Source: Akkermansia sp.
GTDB taxonomy: Bacteria > Verrucomicrobiota > Verrucomicrobiia > Verrucomicrobiales > Akkermansiaceae
Assembly: GCF_020860705.1 (NCBI RefSeq)
Contig: NZ_JAJBTT010000041.1
Span: 40,851 to 104,850, forward strand
Length of the DNA: 64,000 bases
Direction: 5' to 3'
The translations under genes and the position numbers were made by a program. This document shows positions 50,548 through 60,699 of the stretch, in pieces (within the stretch, counting starts at the first letter, position 1; each line of letters opens with the position of its first letter). A model generated the notes under the pieces. It saw only the letters and a program-made list of their open reading frames with translations. It made no database searches and was not told the origin of the DNA.

Positions 50548-51102
50548 CTACTCTTCCTCCACGGACTTTGCTGAAAAGTTCAATGTGCACTGGCGCACGT
50601 AGTCGTACACCTTCGGATCACTGTCTCCGGCCGCCCAAACCACCCGCAGGAAATCGGCGGGGTGGATGTTGCCGTGGTCACGGAGGAAGCGGCGGTCGTT
50701 CTCGCAGCAGTAGATGATGTCGTCCCCCATGGAGCCGACCAGCTTGGCCCTTGCCTTGGCAATGAGGCGCGGAAGGTAGGGGAGTCCGCTGAGTTCATCC
50801 CCGAAGCCGGGAAGATCATAGCCAATCACGGGCTTGCCCTGGTAAAACTGGCCGTGCTGAATGGTCAGGAAGAAGTCCCTCCGCACCGCCGCCATCAACA
50901 GAACCGTGGTGGGGGATGGCTCTCCCGTGCGCGCGTAGGTCTCTACAAAATCAAACAATTCCCGCGTGCGGCAGCCGATGGAAGACAGGAACATGATTTC
51001 CTGGTCCGTAAAAAAGCCGTCCACATTCCTGTGGCCTTCATGATAGCGCCCCACCGCTTCGCGGAAAAGGTCGTAAAACGTATCGTTCCAGTCTTCTTCC
51101 AT
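50548..51102 (-). CDS. Conserved protein at the end of the ATP synthase operon (DUF5069-like)
   Basis: 184 residues from ATG 51102, which shares one base with the atpC stop codon (TGATG), so it is translated with the ATP synthase genes. The C-terminal half, GLPYLPRLIAKARAKLVGSM followed by DDIIYCCENDRRFL and HPADFLRVV, resembles the DUF5069 family; the resemblance was recognised by eye and needs a profile search. No catalytic motif, signal peptide or membrane helix is visible. Its position suggests a link to energy metabolism or to ATP synthase assembly, but operon position alone is weak evidence. Confidence 0.75.
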   Translation of the reverse strand: MEEDWNDTFYDLFREAVGRYHEGHRNVDGFFTDQEIMFLSSIGCRTRELFDFVETYARTGEPSPTTVLLMAAVRRDFFLTIQHGQFYQGKPVIGYDLPGFGDELSGLPYLPRLIAKARAKLVGSMGDDIIYCCENDRRFLRDHGNIHPADFLRVVWAAGDSDPKVYDYVRQCTLNFSAKSVEEE

Positions 51103-51524
51103 CACCGGCCCGGGGATTTGTGTTTGCGCTTGAAGTTCAGCATCATGATCTGCTTGGTCAGATTGGCCTCAAAGCGGGCCTGTTCCTCGCGGGACATTTC
51201 CGAGCGGGCCTTCAGCACCTCCTGCGCTTCCTGAATGGCCCGTTCCACACTGCCTTCGTCAATCTGGGAGGAGTTGAGCGCGAGATCAGTCACCATGAGA
51301 ACATGGTCGTCATTGACCTGCACAAAGCCGTTCCCCACCACCATGCTTACCTCCGGGCCGTCCATGGGCTTGTAGCGGAGTTCCCCCGGCTCAAGGGAGG
51401 TGATCAGGGCCGTATGATGTTCCAGTACGCCCATCTCCCCGAGGCTACCGGGCAGATAAACGTACTCCACCGTAGCGGCAACCACCACTTCATCCGGCGT
51501 AATGACTTTGAACTCCATGCTCAT
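51102..51524 (-). CDS. atpC: F-type ATP synthase epsilon subunit
   Basis: 140 residues from ATG 51524 (MSMEFKVITP); ATG 51518 is also possible. Epsilon belongs to the central stalk and can inhibit ATP hydrolysis. The N-terminal beta-sandwich (EFKVITPDEVVVAATVEYVYLPGSLGEMGVLEHH), then VGNGFVQVNDDHVLMVTD, and the C-terminal two-helix region (VLKARSEMSREEQARFEA) are clear. It follows atpD by 24 bases. The one-base overlap with the next gene couples their translation. Confidence 0.94.
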   Translation of the reverse strand: MSMEFKVITPDEVVVAATVEYVYLPGSLGEMGVLEHHTALITSLEPGELRYKPMDGPEVSMVVGNGFVQVNDDHVLMVTDLALNSSQIDEGSVERAIQEAQEVLKARSEMSREEQARFEANLTKQIMMLNFKRKHKSPGR

Positions 51525-51548
51525 GATGTGAAACAACGGAAAAAAGGG

Positions 51549-53917
<2,369 letters not shown>

Positions 53918-53938
53918 GTGTCAGTGCTCCTGTAATCG

Positions 53939-55471
53939 TTAGTTCCAGCTGAGCTTGAAGGATTCAATGGCGGCTTTAAGCCCGGCGTCTATCTCCGGCG
54001 TCAGCTCCTTTTCCTTCAGGATGCTTTCCAGCAGGTCCGGATGCTGGTCCTGCATGCAGGCTTCCCAGGCGTTCTGGCATTCCTTGACTCTGTCCACCGG
54101 AACATCGTCAAAATAACCCTTCTGCATAGCGTACAGGTCGGCGGCCTCCAGCCCCAGGGATTTGGGTTCATACTGGTTCTGCTTGAAGAGTTCCACGATA
54201 CGCTCCCCGCGGGCCAGCTTGGCCTTGGTGCTGGGATCCAGGTCGGACCCGAACTGGGCGAAGGCCTGCAATTCCGTGAACTGGGCCAGGTCCAGCTTGA
54301 TGGATCCGGCCAGCTTCTTGATGATTTTCGTCTGGGCGGAGGAACCCACCCGGGATACGGAAATACCCACGTTGATGGCGGGCCGCACCCCCTGGTAGAA
54401 CAGGTCCGTTTCCAGGAAAATCTGGCCGTCCGTGATGGAAATGACGTTGGTGGGAATGTAGGCGGAAACGTCGCCTGCCTGCGTTTCAATGATGGGGAGG
54501 GCTGTCAGGGAGCCGCCGCCGTGCTCCTTGTTGATGCGGGCGGCGCGTTCCAGCAGGCGGCTGTGCAGGTAGAATACGTCCCCCGGATAAGCTTCACGTC
54601 CGGAAGGGCGGCGCAGAATCAGGGAAATCTGGCGGTAGGCCACGGCATGCTTGGAGAGGTCGTCATACACGATCAGGGCGTCCTCCCCCTTGTCCATGAA
54701 GTATTCCCCCATGGCGCATCCCGCATAAGGAGCCAGGTACAGCATGGCGGCCGGATCGGAGGCGGAAGCCGCCACGACGATGGAATATTTCATGGCTCCC
54801 GTTTCCTCCAGCTTCGCCACCAGGCGGCTGATGTTGGCACGTTTCTGGCCGATAGCCACATAGATGTTGTAAAGGGGCTGGTGGTCCGGCAGTTTGCCTT
54901 CCTCCGCCAGGCGGTTCTGTTCCGCCTGGGCGATCATGGTATCCATGGCAATGGCGGTTTTCCCGGTGGCGCGGTCCCCGATGATCAGTTCACGCTGGCC
55001 GCGGCCGATGGGGATCATGGCGTCAATGGGCAGGATGCCCGTCTGCACGGGAACGGAGACGGACTGGCGGGAAATAATGCCGGAGGCGATCTTTTCCACA
55101 GGATAATAGGCTTCCGCCTCAATCGGCCCCTTGCCGTCAATCGGTTCTCCCAGCGTGTTTACCACGCGGCCCAGCAGGGAATGGCCCACAGGCACGGAAA
55201 GAAGGCGGCCTGAGCATTTGACCAGGTCCCCCTCCTTCAAATTGGAATCATCCCCCAGAATCACGGCGCCCACCTCATGCTCTTCCAGGTTCATCGCCAG
55301 GCCCATCACGCCGCCGGGGAACTCAATCATTTCATTGAGCATCACGCCGCTCAGCCCTTCGATCTTGGCGACGCCGTCCCCCACGGAACGGATGACGCCC
55401 ACGTTTTCCTGGCTGACGGAAGCCGTGGCTTTTTTAATTTCTGCTTCGAGTTCTTGAAGTATGTTGCTCAT
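53939..55471 (-). CDS. atpA: F-type ATP synthase alpha subunit
   Basis: 510 residues. Non-catalytic nucleotide-binding subunit of F1. It has [15 protein letters not shown] (P-loop), [85 protein letters not shown] in the core and the C-terminal helical domain. Usual length. 18 bases separate it from atpH upstream. Confidence 0.98.
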   Translation of the reverse strand: MSNILQELEAEIKKATASVSQENVGVIRSVGDGVAKIEGLSGVMLNEMIEFPGGVMGLAMNLEEHEVGAVILGDDSNLKEGDLVKCSGRLLSVPVGHSLLGRVVNTLGEPIDGKGPIEAEAYYPVEKIASGIISRQSVSVPVQTGILPIDAMIPIGRGQRELIIGDRATGKTAIAMDTMIAQAEQNRLAEEGKLPDHQPLYNIYVAIGQKRANISRLVAKLEETGAMKYSIVVAASASDPAAMLYLAPYAGCAMGEYFMDKGEDALIVYDDLSKHAVAYRQISLILRRPSGREAYPGDVFYLHSRLLERAARINKEHGGGSLTALPIIETQAGDVSAYIPTNVISITDGQIFLETDLFYQGVRPAINVGISVSRVGSSAQTKIIKKLAGSIKLDLAQFTELQAFAQFGSDLDPSTKAKLARGERIVELFKQNQYEPKSLGLEAADLYAMQKGYFDDVPVDRVKECQNAWEACMQDQHPDLLESILKEKELTPEIDAGLKAAIESFKLSWN

Positions 55472-55489
55472 GGGAAAATAATTCGTTGG

Positions 55490-55897
55490 TTAATTGGAAA
55501 GGTTGCGGGCAAGGTCGGCCAGGCGGTCAATCTTGGAGCGCACGGAGCCGTCCTTCACGTCGTCCCCCACCTGGATGCGTACGCCTCCCAGCAGGTCCGG
55601 CTCCACTTCCCAGTGGTAATAAAGCCCGTCGCCATATCTGGCCGTCAATCTGGCCTGAATTTGGGACCGTTCCTCCTCCGTCAGCGGCACTGCGCTCTGA
55701 ATGGTGGCCGTACGGCTTTTTACGGCGTATTCCACCATATGGTAAAAGGCCGTCAGCAGGGCGGCGTAATTGCGGGGCTTGCGTTCCGCAATTTTCCGGG
55801 CGATCAGGCGCACGCGGTCCTCCGCTACGGAATTCCCGTCCATGCAGAGCCGGAACAGCCTGCGGGCGGCGTTTTGCGTGTCCTTTCCGATTTTCAT
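55490..55897 (-). CDS. atpH: F-type ATP synthase delta subunit (short)
   Basis: 135 residues, shorter than the usual 170-180. Delta joins F1 to the peripheral stalk. Position between atpF and atpA and the C-terminal TARYGDGLYYHWEVEPDLLGGVRIQVGDDVKDGSVRSKIDRLADL, typical of the end of delta, identify it. The N-terminal half is short (RLFRLCMDGNSVAEDRVRLIARKI), so part of the helical N-terminal domain that binds alpha is reduced. The gene is complete and co-transcribed. Confidence 0.9.
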   Translation of the reverse strand: MKIGKDTQNAARRLFRLCMDGNSVAEDRVRLIARKIAERKPRNYAALLTAFYHMVEYAVKSRTATIQSAVPLTEEERSQIQARLTARYGDGLYYHWEVEPDLLGGVRIQVGDDVKDGSVRSKIDRLADLARNLSN

Positions 55898-55905
55898 AAA
55901 GTATT

Positions 55906-56433
55906 TCAGGAATCCAGGCTGTCGATCGCTTCCCGGTTGATTCTCCGCTGGTCCTCTTCCGTCAGCACCTTGCCCGTAACCTGGGCCGTAGCCAGGGCCA
56001 CCAGCTGGCCGAACTGCTCTTTCAACGCGTCGCGCTCCTTCTGCTGCTCCAGTTCCGCGAGCTGCCGGGCTTTTTTAACGATTTCTTCCGCCTTCTGGGC
56101 GGCCACGGTTTCCTGTTCCTCCAGCAGGCGGGCGGCGGCGGCTTTGGCGGCGTCTATCTTTTCCTGCCCCTTTTCCCCCGCTTCCACCAGCATTTCATGC
56201 GTCTGTTCCTTCACGGAGGCCAGCTGGCGTTCGCTTTCCTCACGCATTTCCTCTCCCTCCTCAATGCGCTGGCGCCTTTTTTCCAGCACATTCTGGATGG
56301 GCTTGAACGCCAGGTAGCGCAGAATCACCACCATCAGGATGAAGGCAATCAGATTGGCAAGAAAAGGTTCCCAGCTTGTCACTCCAAAGGGCGCAAAGGG
56401 ATTCCAGGACTGGTCGGCTATGAGATTCAGCAT
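55906..56433 (-). CDS. atpF: F-type ATP synthase b subunit
   Basis: 175 residues from ATG 56433 (MLNLIADQSWNPFAPFG); ATG 56454 adds seven. Peripheral stalk of Fo: one N-terminal membrane helix (FLANLIAFILMVVILRYLAF) then a long charged coiled coil (EERKRRQRIEEGEEMREESE type pattern, about residues 45-155) ending in ATAQVTGKVLTEEDQRRIN. Typical length and topology. The coiled coil is unusually rich in Glu, Ala and Gln. Order atpB-atpE-atpF-atpH is the common one. Confidence 0.95.
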   Translation of the reverse strand: MLNLIADQSWNPFAPFGVTSWEPFLANLIAFILMVVILRYLAFKPIQNVLEKRRQRIEEGEEMREESERQLASVKEQTHEMLVEAGEKGQEKIDAAKAAAARLLEEQETVAAQKAEEIVKKARQLAELEQQKERDALKEQFGQLVALATAQVTGKVLTEEDQRRINREAIDSLDS

Positions 56434-56535
56434 AAAATGAACAGGTTGAAACATGCCGGAAGTTTTCCGGACCGGCAGGAACGGCAGCGCCGTCCCGGAG
56501 CGGAGAAAACTCCCTCCGGAAACGGAGCCTCCGGG

Positions 56536-56757
56536 TTATTTCACGAAAATGGAGATCAGGGCCACGCCTTCAATCAGGGCGGCCAGCGTAATGGCGATCA
56601 CCATGATGGGGGAGGAAGCGCCGGGATTGCGCCCGGTGGCCTCCGCGGCTTTTGCGCCGATCATGCCGATGCCGATGCCGGCGCCGATGGTGACGAGACC
56701 GAAGCCCACGTTGCCGGACAGTTCGGCCAGGGAGGTCATTGCAGTAGGATCAATCAT
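56536..56757 (-). CDS. atpE: F-type ATP synthase c subunit
   Basis: 73 residues, two helices joined by a polar loop. The ring-forming, ion-carrying subunit. Helix 1 has GFGLVTIGAGIGIGMIGAKA; the loop is EATGRNPGA; helix 2 carries the essential carboxylate Glu63 in LAALIEGVALISIF. The glutamine in helix 1 and the Ser/Thr beside the carboxylate that mark sodium-type rings are missing, so a proton-driven enzyme is most likely. Followed by atpF. Confidence 0.96.
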   Translation of the reverse strand: MIDPTAMTSLAELSGNVGFGLVTIGAGIGIGMIGAKAAEATGRNPGASSPIMVIAITLAALIEGVALISIFVK

Positions 56758-56838
56758 GTTATTGGTATGGTTTATGTTTTTGTTGAACGTTCCCCCACAG
56801 GTTGCCCATGGTCCGGAACGGAAAATTGGCGGGGCGGC

Positions 56839-57777
56839 TCATGGGGTCTTCCCGGGCGGCAGGCTGGCCGGAGCGGGCGGTTCCTTCTCCTCATCCTTGG
56901 CTGCATGGCCGTGGGAGTCGCCGTCCCCTACCTGGAGTTTCAGGAAAATCGCCGTCAGGAGCAGGAACACCAGGGCCTGGATGAAGCCCACCAGCAGTTC
57001 AATCGCCAGAAACGGCAGAACGCACAGGGAGCTGAGTACGGGGCCGAACATGTGGGCCATGGTGTCAATGATCGTTTCCCCGGCGTAAATGTTGCCGTAA
57101 AGACGGGCTGCCAGGGCAATCGGGCGGATCGTGATGCTCAGAACGTCCACCAGCCCTACGAAGATGAAGATGAGCACCAGCACGAATCCCATGAAGCCGG
57201 GCAATCTTCCCTTGGGACCGAACAAGTGAATGAAGAAGCCTTTCAGACCCTGTTCCCGGATGGACCAGTAAAGCCACATCAGCGCATAAAAGATGCCCAG
57301 GAACATCGTCACGTTCATGTCCGCATTCGCGCCGCGGAACAGCGGCACTCCGTCATAGGTAATGGTCCCTACCCCGGGGAGAAGCCCCATGTAGTTGCTG
57401 ACCAGGATGATGGTGAAGATGGTCCCGAAATACCAGAAGTACTTGCGCGTCAGGCGCGGTCCCAGCAGGGATTCCACAAAGTTGTACAGGGTCTCAAAAA
57501 AATACTCCACCGCATTCTGGAATCGGGACGGGAGAATGCGCATGGCGCGGGTGGCGGACCATACGACCACGCCTATCAAAAGAACCGCCAGAAAAAGCAT
57601 CAGCATGGAGTTGGACACCGGCAATTCAATGCCGCCGGGAAGCGGGATGGAAAACAAATGGGGGGCGGCCTGTTCCAGTCCGTGCTCCGCACTTTCCTCC
57701 GCAGCGCATGCGCTGCCGCCCATCATGCCGGGCACTGCCACCGCCGCCAACCACAGGAACTGGAAAAATCTGCTCAT
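56839..57777 (-). CDS. atpB: F-type ATP synthase a subunit
   Basis: 312 residues, membrane stator part of Fo with an N-terminal signal-like extension (QFLWLAAVAVPGMMGGSACA). Core helices include VVWSATRAMRILPSRFQNAVEYFFETLYNFVESLLG, TIFTIILVSNYMGLLPG, and the conserved region with SITIRPIALAARLYGNIYAGETIID, containing the essential arginine (in LAARLYGN). First gene of the operon. A long promoter region precedes it. There is no atpI-like gene upstream. Confidence 0.95.
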   Translation of the reverse strand: MSRFFQFLWLAAVAVPGMMGGSACAAEESAEHGLEQAAPHLFSIPLPGGIELPVSNSMLMLFLAVLLIGVVVWSATRAMRILPSRFQNAVEYFFETLYNFVESLLGPRLTRKYFWYFGTIFTIILVSNYMGLLPGVGTITYDGVPLFRGANADMNVTMFLGIFYALMWLYWSIREQGLKGFFIHLFGPKGRLPGFMGFVLVLIFIFVGLVDVLSITIRPIALAARLYGNIYAGETIIDTMAHMFGPVLSSLCVLPFLAIELLVGFIQALVFLLLTAIFLKLQVGDGDSHGHAAKDEEKEPPAPASLPPGKTP

Positions 57778-57909
57778 CGTCTATCTTTCACCATTACTCG
57801 TGCCAACTCCTGTAAATACGGAAAAGGGAAGCCATTCCCTTTATTTGACGGTGCTGATTGTGTACTCTCCCCTTTCCCTTGGCAAGTCCAAAACTTGGCA
57901 CGCACGCAA

Positions 57910-57930
57910 ATTATATACATTTGTATACAA
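57910..57930 (-). promoter_or_regulatory. Candidate promoter/operator of the atp operon
   Basis: Minus-strand TATAAT (57915-57910) preceded by the 10-base palindrome TTGTATACAA (57921-57930), in a strongly AT-rich island that stands out from its GC-rich surroundings. About 135 bases upstream of the atpB start. Confidence 0.4.
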
Positions 57931-58041
57931 TTTAAAGCACCCACCGGCCCGCGGTGATAGAGCCCTGTTTTCTCTTCCGAGCGCCAAAGGATTTCCGTGG
58001 AGGAATGCCGGAACGGCACCAACAAGACGTCCTCCATCAAC

Positions 58042-58072
58042 AAAAAGCTTCCGGGAATTTCTTCCCGGAAGC
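58042..58072 (-). terminator. Rho-independent terminator after the large lipoprotein gene
   Basis: Perfect 11-base stem, GCTTCCGGGAA (58047-58057) with TTCCCGGAAGC (58062-58072), four-base loop, then TTTTTG on the minus strand. Lies 25 bases past the gene's stop codon. Confidence 0.88.
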
Positions 58073-58097
58073 CCGTAAATGCCATTGGAAGCCTCTG

Positions 58098-60299
58098 TTA
58101 TTTGGCAGCGGAAATCACGTGGAGATGATACACGTCCCTGCCGTCCGCGGCCTTGCTGCCTGTGGCATGCACGCCCGTAACGTCGGAGGTAATCACGTCA
58201 AGCGTCTTCACGGCTTTCTGGATATCCTTGTTGCTGTCCGCCGCGCTCTTCAGGGCGTCCCGGACCGGAACCAGGTTAAACTGGAATTCCAGCGGCGCCA
58301 CCTGTCCAGGAGCCTTCATGGATTCCTTGAGGACTTCCAGACCGAACGCTTTCGGCATGCTGAGGGCCCAGCGGGAATCGGACACGCTCACCACCGGATT
58401 CAGGTCGGCGCCCAGCGGGCACTCGTAATCGTACGTGGTGACGTCCCCGTCCACGGAAGACTTGGCCGCGGGCAGTTCCGCCATCTTGCCCTGGCTGGCC
58501 AGGGTAACGATCGTCTTGGCGGCGTCAGACACTTTCTGCCAGGCTTCGCCCAGGGCGGCGCGGTTCTTCACCTCATACGCCAGGGAAAAGCGCGGAGCCG
58601 GAACATTCTGGAGCATGGGACTGGGAGCGCCCTGCATGTCCATGACAAAAACGCCGGAATCCGTGATGCCGGAAAGAGCGGTCTTGTAAGCCTTCCAGAG
58701 TTCTTCAATGGTGGGCCGGGCCATCTGGAGCATGGGAGCGACCATGCGCACCTGGTCGTTCACGTCGTTCTTCGGGTTGGAGATGTACGCATTGCCGTAA
58801 TCCCAGACGATTTGGGCAACGTCTTCATACAGGGAGCAGCCCATGTCAATAATCTGCGGATTGACGCGGAAGGAGGAATACAGCACGGTATTCGCCCCCG
58901 GACGCACGGAATTCATGGAGGAGGGAGCGTTCAGATCGTAAATATCAAGCGGATAGATGCGTGCCTCCACATGGACCCCCTGGTCCTGCCATGCATAGTA
59001 GGAAATGGATGTAGCATTCCCGGCCAGTTTTTCATACAGGCCAAGCACGTTGCCCTTGATGGAATCAAGTGCAGACAGGGAAGGAGCCATATCCGCAACC
59101 TTCCAGTCAGTGCCAAGCATCTGCATCACGCCCTTCAAACCGGTCAGAACTCCCTGGTAATAAGCCATATCCAAGTTAATCAGCCCCTTCACGGAAGCCT
59201 TGTCCGCAAACAACAGGCCATAGGCCGGATGCTGGAACTGGGCGTCAGCCATGGAGAAATCCGGACGGGCCAGAACGGAATCCTGGGGAGAAGCGGCCAG
59301 GTGGACCTGTTTTTCAGGATTGGTGGTCACAAAACCCACCAGGGTGTCATCCACGAACCCAACGGCCACGTACAGCTTGGACTCGTCCAGACGCTTGAGA
59401 GCAGCCTGAAGGCGGTCCATGTCTTCCTGGGAAATGTTGAAATTGCCTTTCGCCTCATTCAGCTTTTCTTCCAGTTTCACGCGCACTTTCTTGCAGTCCA
59501 CTTCCGCCACCTTGCAGGCCAGACCGTTGTAAGTCTTGTCGTACAGGGAGACCAACCCATGCAGCTCCATGTCCTCCGGAAGGTTGGCGTCCTTCAGGGT
59601 GGCCTTCACCTGGGCCACGGCTTCCGGCGTCAGTTTGGCGGCCACCATCACGGGAGCCGTAGGGGCCTGGGACGGACGAAGATCCACCAGGGAGGCCCAC
59701 TGCACGAGCATCCCCACGTATCCGTTGACCATTTCACTCATTTCCGCGTCATTGGCATCCTTGTTCCCATTGGTGGCGGCCTGGTAAAGCTTGAGACTGC
59801 TTACAACGCTCTTCATCTGGTTCAGGCCCATGTTGGTAAAAGCATCCTGAGCGCCATCCAACCACGGAGCCCATTCGGGGCCGAGGCCGATCATCGCGTC
59901 AATGACAGGGCTGTTGATGGAGCACTTCGCCGGGGCAGGCTTGGGGGCATCTTCTCCCGGAATGGCAATGGATTCATCAGCGTTCCCCACTGCGGAGCAG
60001 GAACACCAGGTCTTGACCATGTTTAAACTCTGAACGCCTTTGATAATGCCGGGGATGTCGTAAACGCCAGCCACCATACCCATGTCTTTGGGGAACAGGG
60101 CGGCCAGGCCGAGCCGTTCGGCGCGCTTCGCCACCAGATCGGAAGCTACAGGAGCGGAAGGATCAAGGGCGGAAGCCGGAGTTAAGCCGGCGGCGTCCTG
60201 TCCGTCCTTGGCGGAAGAGGATTTATTGTCGTCCGAGCAGGCGGCAAGAGCGCAGGTCAGCGCAAAACAGGGTATGGAGTAGAAATAATGCGTTTTCAT
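58098..60299 (-). CDS. Large lipoprotein of unknown function
   Basis: 733 residues from ATG 60299 (MKTHYFYS). Lipobox ALAACSDD, so lipid-anchored. The body resembles other large solute-handling or adhesive lipoproteins only in general layout: an N-terminal segment with Cys residues (KTWCSCSAVGNADESI), then alternating beta and alpha segments such as SKLYVAVGFVDDTLVGFVTTN and SVSDSRWALSMPKAFGLEVL. No recognised domain. Single-gene transcript with its own terminator. Codon use is like the conserved genes, so it looks long resident. Confidence 0.75.
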   Translation of the reverse strand: MKTHYFYSIPCFALTCALAACSDDNKSSSAKDGQDAAGLTPASALDPSAPVASDLVAKRAERLGLAALFPKDMGMVAGVYDIPGIIKGVQSLNMVKTWCSCSAVGNADESIAIPGEDAPKPAPAKCSINSPVIDAMIGLGPEWAPWLDGAQDAFTNMGLNQMKSVVSSLKLYQAATNGNKDANDAEMSEMVNGYVGMLVQWASLVDLRPSQAPTAPVMVAAKLTPEAVAQVKATLKDANLPEDMELHGLVSLYDKTYNGLACKVAEVDCKKVRVKLEEKLNEAKGNFNISQEDMDRLQAALKRLDESKLYVAVGFVDDTLVGFVTTNPEKQVHLAASPQDSVLARPDFSMADAQFQHPAYGLLFADKASVKGLINLDMAYYQGVLTGLKGVMQMLGTDWKVADMAPSLSALDSIKGNVLGLYEKLAGNATSISYYAWQDQGVHVEARIYPLDIYDLNAPSSMNSVRPGANTVLYSSFRVNPQIIDMGCSLYEDVAQIVWDYGNAYISNPKNDVNDQVRMVAPMLQMARPTIEELWKAYKTALSGITDSGVFVMDMQGAPSPMLQNVPAPRFSLAYEVKNRAALGEAWQKVSDAAKTIVTLASQGKMAELPAAKSSVDGDVTTYDYECPLGADLNPVVSVSDSRWALSMPKAFGLEVLKESMKAPGQVAPLEFQFNLVPVRDALKSAADSNKDIQKAVKTLDVITSDVTGVHATGSKAADGRDVYHLHVISAAK

Positions 60300-60699
60300 T
60301 ATCTTGAAACATGGGGTCATGATGCCATTCGACAGAAGCGCCGTTCCTCACGGCCACAGTCTCATCGACGTACACCATCCGCATTATATAGGCTCTTCCC
60401 CTCAATGACGCAAGCAGAATGAAAAACATCAAGAAGCAAATGACCATGCATGACTTTATAACCGGGAAAAACCTCTGGAAGCATCTTCAACAAATCCGTA
60501 AAGCATACCCGCCCCTTCAGGCCAGCATTCAGCTGATATTCCTTCCAGAAGGCCATTTGTTCCATGCCTCTTCTTCCGGGCAGCCTTTTCATCCTGCCGA
60601 ATAAGCTGCTCCAAAAATCCATGAAGAACTTTGAAAACTTTCCTCCTCTCCCATCATGGAAAGAGGGCTGAACCTTTCAAAAGAGAGCGGAAAGCCAGC
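60300..60699. other. Intergenic region upstream of the large lipoprotein gene
   Basis: 400 bases between two minus-strand genes. It holds the promoter of the lipoprotein gene and the 3' region of the penicillin-binding protein gene. Two short overlapping frames (60362-60622 on minus, 60419-60604 on plus) occupy the same bases and neither has start-site or composition support. No terminator of good quality was found. Confidence 0.45.

Larger units (their letters stand above)
57778..58097. other. Promoter region of the ATP synthase operon
   Basis: 320 bases between atpB and the large lipoprotein gene, both on the minus strand. On the minus strand a TATAAT (57915-57910) lies close to a TTGTATACAA palindrome (57921-57930). 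The latter sits where a regulator or -35 box would be, but the -35 spacing is not standard. A terminator for the upstream gene is at 58042-58072. A 103-codon open frame here has no support. Confidence 0.5.

Noticed and set aside
57774..58085. 103-codon minus-strand frame between atpB and the large lipoprotein gene
   Set aside because: It spans the terminator hairpin and the AT-rich promoter, and has no ribosome site or family resemblance.
57954..60026. 690-codon plus-strand frame opposite the large lipoprotein gene
   Set aside because: The minus-strand frame has a start, a lipobox signal peptide and its own terminator; the plus-strand frame has none of these.
60362..60622. 86-codon minus-strand frame and the plus-strand frame over it
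   Set aside because: The two occupy the same bases on opposite strands and neither shows coding features; the region is treated as intergenic.
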